Source of the DNA: Gluconobacter japonicus
GTDB taxonomy: Bacteria > Pseudomonadota > Alphaproteobacteria > Acetobacterales > Acetobacteraceae
DNA length: 39,142 nt
Direction: 5' to 3'
NCBI RefSeq assembly: GCF_002723975.1
Contig: NZ_BEWO01000020.1
Coordinates: 1-39,142 of the forward strand
Shown: positions 1-9,373 of the stretch, in pieces
How the letters are laid out: every line of letters begins with the position of its first letter
Position numbering within the stretch: the stretch's first letter is position 1
Notes under the pieces: model-generated
Database searches by the model: none
What the model saw: only the letters and a program-made list of their open reading frames with translations
Told to the model about the DNA's origin: nothing
Translations under genes and position numbers: made by a program

Positions 1-1870
1 CCTCTAATGATTTTTCAATTTCCTCTTGGTCAGTGTTGCTTTGTGGATTCCACCAGTAACTAATGGGGTAAAATTGAGATTTCCCCACTTCTCGCACATG
101 AGGAATATTTCCAAGGAAGGAGTATTCTTGCGCTGTTGGATTTTCAATCAGAGCAATACAAACCGCTTCTGCAGCGTCTTTAAGAGCATCAGCTTTTAAA
201 ATAGACCTGTACGGTGCAATGTCTTTCAGAAAATCCAGCATTCCTGCACGTACTTCCCGCACGAAAATATCTCGTGAAAGATCACTTGAATCACGCTTCT
301 CAAATTCTGGCTCAAACCCGAACTTTGAACGACTGACCCGTACAGCAGATGGGGATGCATCCGAAAAAATAAGTTCTAGAATTTCGACAGCACTCATTAA
401 TGCCGTACAAATCTTTTTAGGCTCTCCATACGAGAAAAAAAGATTCTTAATTCTATCGTTATTATAAGCTTTATCGTGCGTCCCAAGATAAAACCCTGAC
501 AGACAACTACCCAGAAGTTGGTCGATAGCTTTGTGCGACGTAAGTCCCCAACCAACATCTACAAGGGCAATATCTTCATCTTCGTACTGATCCATTTCAG
601 ATCTGAGATAGTCCCGATATGAATTAGCCTCTGAACCAATAATCTCGCGCCACTTAGAACCCATACTCTCAAGATATTTGAGGAAATCGTGATAATTATC
701 ACTTTCAAAATCCTCAACATCCTCTGGAAGAGCAAGATGCAGCCTCTTTAACTCTTCAGAAAGCCGAAGAACCCCAGAACGATAGGGAAAGAGAGAAGGT
801 AAAACCCAAAAAGCATTCTTTGCCAGAAGAGGCACAAGGCACATTCGCCTTGAAGACCAAATAACTCGAAAATCTATAGATGTGCCGAATATCTCGGCAG
901 CCTGTTTGATCGTAAATCCGTCGCGAGTGAGACAAAAAAGCGCTTTTTTGCCGTTAGCTAACGCTTCTTCTTCCATAAAACTCAGAAAAGCAGCAGCTGT
1001 AAGACCTCCTTGAATATAACCGAAAGCCCGCGCGACATTATAACCTACCCCGAAATAGCCCTCTTTAAGTCGGCGAGAGAGATTTCCAAGGAGAAGAGAA
1101 GATTCCAAAGTGTCCATATTTTTGAGAGCAGATTTGACAGTAGGGTTAATACGGTCATCCTGCATCAATTCTTCCATCGCCGATGGAAGATGTATCGACG
1201 CTACTCCCTTTTCATTTGCATTGATAAAATCTGATTGAATATTATCGCCAAAATGAATTATTTCTTCCGGAAATACGTTTAATTCTCTACAAACTTTTAC
1301 AAAAGATTTTCCGTTATATTTTCCAATATCTTCTTTCCTCCAGTCACTAGAAGAAAAAACATGGTCCAAATAGAGTCCATTTTTTATTAATATCTTTTTT
1401 ATCTGCTCGGAACTAAGATACATATCGCTGATCGCAATAGTTTTAAGCCCAAGTTTTTTTGCTATTTTATAAACCAACATTCCGAAAGGATGAGGAAAAA
1501 GTAAATCTTCTTCCTCACTTACTTCCATATCCACTCCAAAATCTTTTTTATTATGATCATCATAAATCATAGAATATATCTGATCTATGGATGTTTCATA
1601 AGAATCATATTGTATTTTTGATTTTTCGCGTGAGAGAGCTTCTGCAGCAATACGTTTTGCGTAGAAGTTATCTATATTATATTTTTCTTCTATAATTTTA
1701 AATACATCTTTAGGGTCTGCGAGATTCCGAAAAAGCAATGTATCAAATACATCGAATGATACGACACTAAAATTCTTTAGTGTTTCTTCTATAATTTCAG
1801 GAGAGAATGGGCCTTTCCCGTCCTGAATATTAATAATACGATGCGAAACCGATATTTTACTGTTTTCCAT
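1..1870 (-). CDS. HAD-superfamily hydrolase-like protein of polysaccharide loci (C-terminus beyond window)
   Basis: This frame is uninterrupted for 623 codons and leaves the window at base 1, so the C-terminus is missing. It begins at an ATG at 1870, with an in-frame TGA a few codons upstream and only a weak GAAG ribosome site. A HAD core is visible near the N-terminus: motif I FDVFDTLL (residues 39-46, nucleophile D40), motif II in AISDMYLS, a Lys in KYNGKSF, and motif IV FGDNIQSDF. A second domain of over 350 residues follows, with LTRDGF and ALVDVGWG segments. This layout is that of the COG5610-type predicted hydrolases found beside glycosyltransferases in surface-polysaccharide clusters; the substrate is unknown. 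The +3 Asp of motif I (D43), rather than +2, resembles haloacid-dehalogenase-like members. Base composition is far more AT-rich than the neighbouring genes, which suggests transfer. Confidence 0.8.
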   Translation of the reverse strand, partial: MENSKISVSHRIINIQDGKGPFSPEIIEETLKNFSVVSFDVFDTLLFRNLADPKDVFKIIEEKYNIDNFYAKRIAAEALSREKSKIQYDSYETSIDQIYSMIYDDHNKKDFGVDMEVSEEEDLLFPHPFGMLVYKIAKKLGLKTIAISDMYLSSEQIKKILIKNGLYLDHVFSSSDWRKEDIGKYNGKSFVKVCRELNVFPEEIIHFGDNIQSDFINANEKGVASIHLPSAMEELMQDDRINPTVKSALKNMDTLESSLLLGNLSRRLKEGYFGVGYNVARAFGYIQGGLTAAAFLSFMEEEALANGKKALFCLTRDGFTIKQAAEIFGTSIDFRVIWSSRRMCLVPLLAKNAFWVLPSLFPYRSGVLRLSEELKRLHLALPEDVEDFESDNYHDFLKYLESMGSKWREIIGSEANSYRDYLRSEMDQYEDEDIALVDVGWGLTSHKAIDQLLGSCLSGFYLGTHDKAYNNDRIKNLFFSYGEPKKICTALMSAVEILELIFSDASPSAVRVSRSKFGFEPEFEKRDSSDLSRDIFVREVRAGMLDFLKDIAPYRSILKADALKDAAEAVCIALIENPTAQEYSFLGNIPHVREVGKSQFYPISYWWNPQSNTDQEEIEKSLE

Positions 1871-2055
1871 ATCTGTAGCCAAACTTCAATTTTTAAGATC
1901 GTTAGAAACGAAAGGAGAGATTTTGTAAATGATCATATCGACTACACGATACACGTGTAAAGTTTGAAAATATTTAGACGCAAGAATATATTTTACTAAA
2001 CGGCAATTGTATTAAAATAAATCAGTTGAAAACCATAATCCTCAATGGATTATGA

Positions 2056-2334
2056 TCAATTTCCAACACAAAACGCCCCTGCTTTCATCCGTTCTTTACG
2101 GGATGGCGTGAAGACCCACCAATCCAGAGCTTCTCCTGTCCGAGCCTCATGGATGGTCGCGGCAAAAACGTCATGTACGCAGGGATCATGCCTCTGCCCG
2201 GTGAGCGCACACAGTTTCACGTAAAGATCATCTGCTTCACACGCCGCCAATTGCGCTGTTGATGTTACTCCGAGAACAGCAAAATCAGCTAATGCTGCCT
2301 TACCTACATTCTTCAGTTTCGCAAGATCGCTCAT
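2056..2334 (-). CDS. Helix-hairpin-helix protein, Cdd1 (pathogenicity locus / mitomycin-resistance-like) family
   Basis: A 92-residue soluble protein. The N-terminus (LAKLKNVGKAALADFAVLGV) reads as a helix-hairpin-helix like those of small Cdd1-type proteins, followed by a LYVKLCALTGQRHDPC stretch and VHDVFAATIHEA. The DPCV-DVF signature with two Cys is what I recognise as the Cdd1 family (PF11731), often labelled mitomycin-resistance protein. The biochemical role is not established; a nucleic-acid-binding function is only inferred from the HhH. The gene is divergent from the dehydrogenase at 2407, with a 72-base shared upstream region, and ends close to the AT-rich segment at 1871-2055. It is the first gene with normal genome composition next to the presumed island. 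Confidence 0.75.
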   Translation of the reverse strand: MSDLAKLKNVGKAALADFAVLGVTSTAQLAACEADDLYVKLCALTGQRHDPCVHDVFAATIHEARTGEALDWWVFTPSRKERMKAGAFCVGN

Positions 2335-2406
2335 CCTTAGGCTCCTCTTCAGGCAACCATGCTCTCACTGACACCTTAATGTCCTAGCAACAAAAGGACA
2401 TCATTC

Positions 2407-3192
2407 ATGGCACTTCACGGGTTATCACGTTTCACGGATCGAAAAGTCCTTGTAACAGGGGCGGCATCCGGGATTGGGCACGCAACCGCTCTCCGCTTTC
2501 TGGAAGAAGGGGCACATGTTCTTCTGGTTGATCGGGACGAAGACAAACTGAATGATGTCATGACGTCTCTTGACCCGGCAAAAGCGACTGCTTCCCTAAC
2601 TGATATTTCCCAACCCAAACAGGTTGAAGCACTTCTCACCTTCACACAACAAACCTTTGGAACACTTGATGTCCTGGTGAATAATGCCGGCGTCACAACA
2701 ATAGGGACTGTGCTGGATGGCGATCTGTCCGCCTGGGAGACGGTCTGCGCCACCACATTGACCGGCACCCTGAATGTCAGCCGGACTTTCCTGCCACTCC
2801 TCATCAAAAGCAAAGGCAATATCGTCAATACGGCTTCTGTTTCGGGTATGCGCGGCGACTGGAATACAGCCTATTATGACGTGGCCAAAGGCGGCGTCGT
2901 GAACCTGACCCGCGTTCTCGCCATGGATCATGGTAAAGATGGCGTCCGCATCAATGCCATCTGCCCATCCGTAACCCGGACTGCCATGACAGCAGAGGCC
3001 GTGAAAGACGCTGCTTTTGTTAAAAGTGTTGAAGACCGGATTCCTCTACAACGTCTAGGCGAGCCAGAAGACATGGCCGCAGCCATCACCTTCCTTGCCA
3101 GCGACGATGCCACTTACATTACGGGCCTCATCATGCCAGTTGATGGAGGCGTGACCGCATCAAACGGGCAACCTCCCTTCCCTATGAACTGA
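2407..3192 (+). CDS. Short-chain dehydrogenase/reductase (SDR), classical type
   Basis: A 261-residue cytosolic NAD(P)-dependent oxidoreductase. TGAASGIG (residues 17-24) is the cofactor loop; VDRD places an Asp (D42) at the end of strand 2, which in this family favours NAD(H). NNAG is at 92-95, the catalytic Ser is S144, and Y157-x3-K161 is the active-site pair in the YYDVAKGG segment. The helix-4 Asn of the classical tetrad appears to be Thr (ATTLTGT, around T117). The length is normal for the family and the C-terminal PVDGG segment is intact. The start is supported by AAAGGAC upstream of the ATG. The substrate cannot be read from sequence; polyol or sugar oxidation would fit an acetic acid bacterium but is only a guess. 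Confidence 0.9.
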   Translation: MALHGLSRFTDRKVLVTGAASGIGHATALRFLEEGAHVLLVDRDEDKLNDVMTSLDPAKATASLTDISQPKQVEALLTFTQQTFGTLDVLVNNAGVTTIGTVLDGDLSAWETVCATTLTGTLNVSRTFLPLLIKSKGNIVNTASVSGMRGDWNTAYYDVAKGGVVNLTRVLAMDHGKDGVRINAICPSVTRTAMTAEAVKDAAFVKSVEDRIPLQRLGEPEDMAAAITFLASDDATYITGLIMPVDGGVTASNGQPPFPMN

Positions 3193-3201
3193 CTTACTCC
3201 A

Positions 3202-3230
3202 CGTCTCCGCGCTTGTTCTGCACGGAGACG
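3202..3230. terminator. Inverted repeat between convergent genes
   Basis: CGTCTCCG (3202-3209) is exactly complementary to CGGAGACG (3223-3230) with a 13-base loop. It lies just after the dehydrogenase stop and before the end of the opposing gene at 3329. There is no T-tract, so termination is plausible but not assured. Confidence 0.4.
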
Positions 3231-3328
3231 TTGCCTGAATGCGTTGAGAAAAAATGGAGATTCCTGCCTTTGGGAAGCGGCGGCTGGTCATTTGAGAGCG
3301 TAAAATACATTCTGTTTTCACGCAGGTT

Positions 3329-4180
3329 CTAGAGAACAATCTTGTTCTCGAAAAACGGCAGTCCCAGGCTGCCAATTTGAACATCGTCCTGAAAAAGAAC
3401 CTTCTCGTCTTCAATGGAAAGATCACCCATTGTCATATTCCTAACCGTTGCCACCTGCCCGACACTCATGAAGCCATCATAATGCGTGAATTTTTTCTGC
3501 TCCCCCAATCCTGAGAGACTGTCTTTCAGAGAGGAAATCCAGGCGGATGGAAATGTCGTGTACGTCAGGTCAGGATTAAAGCTGATGTGCCTTTTCTTAC
3601 CGCCAATCCGTAGATGAACTGTAAAATCATCGTCCATATATAAAGAGCGACTCTCTTCCCCAAGGAAGGTGTCTATTGCGCCCTTACAGGCAGCGTCGCG
3701 GCTAAACTCAAGATAAGCAAACTTCCGCTTGGGAATGTCTATCAAAACAGAAAGACGGGAAAGCGCGGCCCGCCCCAATACACCAACGATCGGCCTGCCA
3801 TCCACGCTTTGTGCTGTTGGCCGCTCCAGCAAAACAGCATCCACATCTTTGAGCGCTACACCGTCCAGAACAAGCTCAGAAATTTTGGAGTGATAAGCCC
3901 GTTCCTGATAGGTCCCGTTGATAATGACCCTCGCGTCTTCATCGGCCTGCGGAAATTGGACGTCCCCAGAGTTGCGAATGTAAATATAATCAAATGCGGG
4001 GCTGACATACATTGCAGCCGGTTTGCCATTGATGGTGACGGGGATCAGCGGCGCATCGCCTTGCCCTCCCAGAAGAGGCAAAAGAATTGGTGCAGTCACA
4101 CACTCGACAGAATTTTCCGCCTGCGCGGTTTCAATGAACAGCCCTGAGGACACAAGAAGAGCAAGAACCAGTTTCTTCAT
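3329..4180 (-). CDS. Exported two-lobed retropepsin-like protein lacking catalytic Asp
   Basis: The start is set at the ATG at 4180, which has GGAAGG about ten bases upstream and gives a clean signal peptide (MKKLVLALL... cleavage after AQA, residue 21); a longer frame upstream lacks such support. The mature protein has about 262 residues. VTINGKPAAMYVSPAFD (48-64) and GVLGRAALSRLSVLIDI (133-149) match the strand-loop and distal segments of clan AA aspartic proteases, but the DT/SG triad position reads SPA (60-62). A second copy of the pattern occurs at LRIGGKKRHISFNPDLTYTTFP (190-211), again without DTG, with SLGLPFFENKIVL at the end. I therefore read it as a periplasmic pseudo-protease with two retropepsin-like lobes, probably a binding protein. 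It is convergent with the dehydrogenase. Function unknown. Confidence 0.7.
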   Translation of the reverse strand: MKKLVLALLVSSGLFIETAQAENSVECVTAPILLPLLGGQGDAPLIPVTINGKPAAMYVSPAFDYIYIRNSGDVQFPQADEDARVIINGTYQERAYHSKISELVLDGVALKDVDAVLLERPTAQSVDGRPIVGVLGRAALSRLSVLIDIPKRKFAYLEFSRDAACKGAIDTFLGEESRSLYMDDDFTVHLRIGGKKRHISFNPDLTYTTFPSAWISSLKDSLSGLGEQKKFTHYDGFMSVGQVATVRNMTMGDLSIEDEKVLFQDDVQIGSLGLPFFENKIVL

Positions 4181-4334
4181 ATTCTGTGGCCTTCCGGGTG
4201 ACACGCTCAGTATTTCAATACGTCATCAGCTATGGGGCCATCTGTCCCCTCAGTCTTTTTTGCTGATGTCTTTCTCCGTTATAATCACCCTACGACAGCA
4301 GACTGAATATTGAACGAAACAGAGCGACCTTCAT

Positions 4335-4373
4335 AAAAAAAAGCCTCCAATCCAGATCAGGATCGAAGGCTTT
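4335..4373 (-). terminator. Rho-independent terminator of the PsiF-like gene
   Basis: On the minus strand AAAGCCT pairs with AGGCTTT, with additional GATCC/GGATT pairing inside, and is followed by a run of eight T. It lies 25 bases past the stop of the gene at 4398-4949. Confidence 0.8.
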
Positions 4374-4397
4374 CAAACATATCAAAGCTCAGAAGAT

Positions 4398-4949
4398 TTA
4401 TTCGCCCTTGAGACGGCTATTGCACTGGGACCAGTATCCGCCGCCCTTCTGGATCCACTTAAGGTTCCCGTTCTTCCCCGTTGCCTTGTTGGCATTGTAC
4501 TGCGCCACGCAGGTCTTCATGCGGGCCTTGCCAGGTGTCAGGCTGGAGAACTGAGAAGAGACCGCCGTTGGAAACACCACATTCCCAGACGTAACCGGCA
4601 CAGTCTTGGATTCAATCGGAGCCTTGGTCCCCGCAACAGAAGAATCAGGCGGGTTCGCCTTGCCTGTCGTAACAGGCACCGTCGTCGTGGGAGCCGTGGC
4701 CGCAGAAGCCGGAGCGGCCGTCGTGGCTGACGGAGCGGCAGCCTCAGGCGTTGCATCCGGTGTTTCCGTACCACAGCTTGCAGCCTTGAAAGCCTTGTAG
4801 CTCTGGCCATTCAGCGTACCGCCCTTCTTGGCGGCCTGGAAAGCAGCGTGACATTCCTTGGCCGTCATCGCGTGAGCAGGAACAGTAGCGAGCCCGGCCG
4901 CCAGAACAGTGGCGAGGGTTAGGCGGGACAGCAAACGGTTGGAAACCAT
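4398..4949 (-). CDS. Small secreted protein with two PsiF-like Cys repeats
   Basis: A 183-residue protein with a signal peptide ending at AHA (residue 27). A Cys motif near the N-terminus (C33...C59, KECHAAFQAAKKGG) and one at the C-terminus (C147...C176, KTCVAQYNANKATG) share the pattern C-x3-F/Y-x-A-x-K and flank a low-complexity Ala/Thr/Pro linker (residues 62-135). The motifs recall PsiF-type repeats (C-NAQAK), so a small periplasmic or secreted protein of that kind is the nearest identification; a function has not been assigned. AAGGAT lies 9 bases before the ATG. It sits 68 bases after amtB on the same strand with no clear terminator in between, so it may be read through from glnK-amtB. 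Confidence 0.65.
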   Translation of the reverse strand: MVSNRLLSRLTLATVLAAGLATVPAHAMTAKECHAAFQAAKKGGTLNGQSYKAFKAASCGTETPDATPEAAAPSATTAAPASAATAPTTTVPVTTGKANPPDSSVAGTKAPIESKTVPVTSGNVVFPTAVSSQFSSLTPGKARMKTCVAQYNANKATGKNGNLKWIQKGGGYWSQCNSRLKGE

Positions 4950-5017
4950 GAAAAAACATCCTTGTCTGTCAACCGGAAGGTCGTAGCCTCCCGGCCCGGA
5001 AACGCCAGTGACTACGC

Positions 5018-6360
5018 TCAGTTGATACGCTCACCATGCATGGTCATGTCGAGGCCTTCAAGTTCCTCTTCTGCGGAAACGCGCAGCCCCATGACGCGAT
5101 CCAGAATCTTCAGGATCACGAACGTCATGATAACACACCAGACAATCGTCACGCAGACCGCTTCGGCCTGCGCCAGAAGCTGCGACAGGCTCCCAACCGT
5201 TCCCGTCGGGTTCGCATCCGTTGCAGAGAGCGGCCCGTAAGCCAGAAGCCCCGTCAGAAGAGCACCAATAATTCCGCCTGTTCCATGGACACCAAAGGCG
5301 TCAAGGCTGTCATCATAGCCCAGCGTATGCTTGAGCCACGTCGCGCTCCAGAAGCAGACCGCACCCGCGATCAGACCGATCACGACGGCACCACCCGGAA
5401 GAACAAAACCAGCCGCCGGCGTAATCGCGACGAGGCCAGCCACAACACCGGAAATAATACCCAGAGCTGTTGGCTTTCCGGTGCGCGCCCATTCCACGAC
5501 CATCCACGCCACGCCACCTGCAGCCGCGGCAAGCTGCGTCGTCAGCATGGCCATGCCCGCACGGCCATTCGCACCCAAAGCAGACCCGGCATTGAAGCCA
5601 AACCAGCCAACCCAAAGCAGAGAGGCACCAATAATGGCGTAGGTCAGATTGAACGGAGACATGTCATCCGTACCAACGCCACGCCGCTTGCCCAGAACAT
5701 ACGCACAGACTAGGCCCGCCACACCGGAGTTGATGTGAACGACTGTACCGCCAGCAAAATCCACAGCTCCCAGACCAGCAACCCAACCCGTCGGGCTCCA
5801 GACCCAGTGAGCCACAGGGGCATAAACCACAAGCAGCCAGAGAATGGTGAAAACACACATGGACGAGAACTTCATGCGTTCCGCATAAGCCCCTGTAATC
5901 AGCGCTGGCGTGATGACGGCAAACGTCATCTGGAACATCATGTAGACGCTCTCGGGGATCGTCATCGGAACAGCGGCTGCCGTCCCCGCACCCAGCGTGA
6001 ACGCAGAATCCACACCATTATGGAAGTTCGCAGCCACACCGTTCAGGAGGGCCTGGGACAGATCACCAATCCATGGCGTACCATTCGAGAAAGCCAGACT
6101 GTACCCCGCCACCATCCAGACGAGGCTGGCAATACAGCAGATGGCGAAAGACTGGATCAGCGTGGCAAGAACGTTCTTCTTGCGCACCATACCGCCATAG
6201 AACAACGCCAGCCCCGGAACGGTCATCATCAGCACAAGCGCTGTACTAACCAGCATCCAGGACGTGTCACCCGTATCAATGGCAGCCGGAGCATCCGCAG
6301 CCATGGCAGAAGCAGGCAGCAGAGCCGCCGCTGCCATGAGTGAAAGACAGGAGCTCTTCA

Positions 6361-6361
<1 letters not shown>
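5018..6361 (-). CDS. amtB: Ammonium transporter AmtB
   Basis: A 447-residue inner-membrane Amt/MEP/Rh-family channel. A cleavable signal peptide (ending ASAMA) precedes about 11 hydrophobic helices. The family signature DFAGGTVVHINSG includes the first pore His, and FGVHGTGGI carries the second, partner His. GWFGFNAGS and the phenylalanine-gate region are also present. The likely start is ATG at 6361, which overlaps the glnK stop as TGATG; a GTG one codon upstream is possible. It forms an operon with glnK, the arrangement in which GlnK binds the cytoplasmic face of the AmtB trimer and closes it when nitrogen is sufficient. The cytoplasmic tail (about 30 residues, VMGLRVSAEEELEGLD) is where GlnK docks. 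Length and motifs are typical. Confidence 0.97.
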
Positions 6362-6762
<401 letters not shown>

Positions 6763-6783
6763 TCAACAACAATATACGAAACA

Positions 6784-6817
6784 GCCCGGAGACGCCGGAA
6801 AACCGACATCTCCGGGC
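6784..6817 (-). terminator. Hairpin downstream of the TonB receptor
   Basis: GCCCGGAGA (6784-6792) and TCTCCGGGC (6809-6817) form a 9-bp stem with internal CCGG/CCG pairing. It lies 30 bases past the receptor stop on the minus strand; the tail is TGTTTCG, so termination would be weak. Confidence 0.5.
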
Positions 6818-6847
6818 CTATGCAACAGACCTTACCCTGCCAGTACC

Positions 6848-9373
6848 TCAGAACGTGGCGTTGACTCGCCCGTAATAATAGCCACCCGTGATCCCGATTC
6901 CGGCAGAATCCGTATCGTAGATCATGGCCCCCAGGTAGTTGTTGTACTTGCTCACCCGGCGCGGACGCTGGTTGAAGATGTTGTTGGCACCCACGGCGAA
7001 GTGCCACACGTGATTGAGACGGTACCCAACCTCAAGATCTGTCAGCCAGACCGGTGTATTTTTGAACTGTCCCCAGCAACTGTTGGAATACTGAAGAGGA
7101 GAACCTTTGCAGGTGAGATTTGCAGGCGTCTGATCCTGATACGTCAGCATGGAGGTCGTCTCGCCGTAACGGGTCTGACGGACGTTCACATCCCACTGAC
7201 CAATGGTCCAGTATGCGTTCAGAATGATCTTGCTACGCGGAGAGGTGGACGTCAGGTACGCAATACTCTGTTCGTTCAGGTAGGAATTGCCCTGTGAGTT
7301 TGTATTGATGTGGCTGACGCGTGTGCGGTTCAGGTTGAGCGCCATCGTCAGATCAAGATTTCCATACCGATGCATATGCAGCAGATAGTCAGACTGGATA
7401 TCGAGACCCTGCGTTCGCGTACTACCGACATTGGCAAAATAGTTGGCAGATACGTCACTGGACATAATATCTGTTGGCAGTGTTGCGCCCGTCATGGCTA
7501 TCGCCGAGATGGCAGTGTTACCATAAATGGAGCCTGCACCGGAAATGCGGTCACGGATGTTGATCTGGTAGACATCCGCAGAAATATGCCAGCCATCTAC
7601 CGGCTCAAGAATGATACCGCCTTCTGCACTTGTAGACCGCTCGGGCTTCAGTTTCTGTGCACCCAGTGCGCGTCCTGCCGCACCTGAAGTCGACAGAAGG
7701 CCAGAAGCACCCGTTGGAGACACATTCAAAGCACTGAAGTTTTCTTCCGGCAGGGTCGGCGCGCGGAAACCGTTGCTGATCGTAGCACGGACAGCAATAC
7801 GCTTCGTGATGTCATAGCGCGTGGAAATCTTGCCGTTCTCAGTGTTGCCAACGTCGGTGTAATGCTCAAACCGGCCAGCAAAATCGAGATCCCAGTGCTT
7901 CAAAGGATGGAAATCACCATCCAGATAGGCCGCCCAGACATCACGGCTCCATTTACCTGAGTTCTCAGGCATCAGGCCCGCATATCCCTGCGTTCCGCCC
8001 TGTGTGTAAGACGCGATTTCGCCGGGCCAGATCTGATAAGTTTCAAGACGATGCTCGCCACCGAAAGCCACGGTCACAGGAACAAGGTTCGCAATCTTCA
8101 ACTGACGGCGGAAATCAAGATTGTTCGTCCACTGCGACAGACGATAGGTTTCAGCACGAACCGTCGTCGGGGGCGTGCCCGTCTCTTTAATCAGGTTCGG
8201 ATTGGCTGTATTTTTGTTGCCGATGTCACTTTCATCCGCACCATAGGTCGAACTCAGATCCCATGAGAAACCAAGAAAGTTATCACCTTTCAGACCCAGC
8301 GTAGCGGCATAATCATTTTCTTCAATGGTCTCGAGCGGTGAGAACCCATAAGGATAAAGCGTCGGCGCGACAGACGGCATACGATAGTTCTCGTAAGCCT
8401 CGGAATGACGATGCGCATAGGTGATGAGACCATAGCCCTTCACACCTTCCGTCAGCGTCTTGCCAAACTCGATGCTGAGATTTTCGCGGGTTTCTTCCGG
8501 TGTGCTTAGGATCTTGTTGGAATTATGCGGAACTGTGAAGCCTTTGTACTCCGGGTTTCCTGGAACCGTACGCACATCCGTCGTGTTCGGGACCATATGA
8601 TCCGTGTGATAAACCTGCCCACTCATATGGACATAACCGTCACCCAGAAAACCAAAGCCGCCATCTGCGCCAAGCTGATACTGCCAGCCATCGCCATTAT
8701 AGGCGTTGGCGCCCGTCTGGGCCGTCATGTTCAGACCATGTGGCGTCTTTTTCAGGATGATGTTCACAACGCCTGCAATCGCGTCTGAGCCATACATGGC
8801 CGCCGCACCATCACGCAGGATCTCGATGTGATCGATTGCAGAAGCCGGGATCATGTTCAGATCGACCGGCGTCGAACCCTGCTGCGGACCTGCATCAGCA
8901 TAAATATTGGCTGTCGTATGACGACGCTTGCCATCCACGAGAACCAGAACTTCATTCGGGTTCAGACCACGCATCCGGATCGAGGACGTGAGTGCGCCCG
9001 CATCACTTCCCATGGCGTTGACTGTAATGGACGGATCGGTACGAACGATGGCGTCCGCCAGGTTCATCTGGCCGGAACGCCGCAGCGTTGCCGCGGTAAG
9101 AACACTGATAGGGCTCGTGGAATCCCGTGCCCGGCGATTGAACGCATGCGTTCCCGTCACGATCATCTGTTCGTTGCTGTTGCTATCAACCGCATGAGAG
9201 CGACGCGGCGTTACAGCAGCCTGACGAACGGCTGTTTTCTTCCCGGTGGTTTTGACCGTTCCCTTCGCGGGTGTCGTGGCCTTGGTCGATTTGTGCACAG
9301 CAGCAGAGGCCTGATGTGCTGGATGCAGAATCGTAACGATGGTGGTAGCGAGAAGAAGTGACTTGAGGCGCAT
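6848..9373 (-). CDS. TonB-dependent outer-membrane receptor
   Basis: An 841-residue protein with a signal peptide (cleavage after QASA, about residue 24) and a Lys/Thr-rich linker (25-65). The segment NEQMIVTGTHA is in the usual position of the TonB box, and the plug follows: RMRGLNPNEVLVLVDGKR, then IDHIEILRDGAAAMYGSDAIAGVVNIILKK. The rest is a 22-strand-type barrel with alternating aromatic strands, ending in a terminal Phe (NATF), as outer-membrane proteins require. It is of the broad CirA-like family (COG1629); whether it carries an iron chelate or a sugar or peptide is not readable. No TonB, ExbB or ExbD gene is present in the window. A weak hairpin follows the stop. The neighbouring uptake genes suggest an uptake role. 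Confidence 0.92.
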   Translation of the reverse strand: MRLKSLLLATTIVTILHPAHQASAAVHKSTKATTPAKGTVKTTGKKTAVRQAAVTPRRSHAVDSNSNEQMIVTGTHAFNRRARDSTSPISVLTAATLRRSGQMNLADAIVRTDPSITVNAMGSDAGALTSSIRMRGLNPNEVLVLVDGKRRHTTANIYADAGPQQGSTPVDLNMIPASAIDHIEILRDGAAAMYGSDAIAGVVNIILKKTPHGLNMTAQTGANAYNGDGWQYQLGADGGFGFLGDGYVHMSGQVYHTDHMVPNTTDVRTVPGNPEYKGFTVPHNSNKILSTPEETRENLSIEFGKTLTEGVKGYGLITYAHRHSEAYENYRMPSVAPTLYPYGFSPLETIEENDYAATLGLKGDNFLGFSWDLSSTYGADESDIGNKNTANPNLIKETGTPPTTVRAETYRLSQWTNNLDFRRQLKIANLVPVTVAFGGEHRLETYQIWPGEIASYTQGGTQGYAGLMPENSGKWSRDVWAAYLDGDFHPLKHWDLDFAGRFEHYTDVGNTENGKISTRYDITKRIAVRATISNGFRAPTLPEENFSALNVSPTGASGLLSTSGAAGRALGAQKLKPERSTSAEGGIILEPVDGWHISADVYQINIRDRISGAGSIYGNTAISAIAMTGATLPTDIMSSDVSANYFANVGSTRTQGLDIQSDYLLHMHRYGNLDLTMALNLNRTRVSHINTNSQGNSYLNEQSIAYLTSTSPRSKIILNAYWTIGQWDVNVRQTRYGETTSMLTYQDQTPANLTCKGSPLQYSNSCWGQFKNTPVWLTDLEVGYRLNHVWHFAVGANNIFNQRPRRVSKYNNYLGAMIYDTDSAGIGITGGYYYGRVNATF

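Noticed and set aside
1010-1234. Open frames on the plus strand in the left-edge region
   Set aside because: They lie inside the minus-strand HAD gene, which has conserved motifs along its length.
4981-5017. Imperfect GC-rich dyad after amtB
   Set aside because: Short, broken pairing and no T-tract; too weak to call a terminator.
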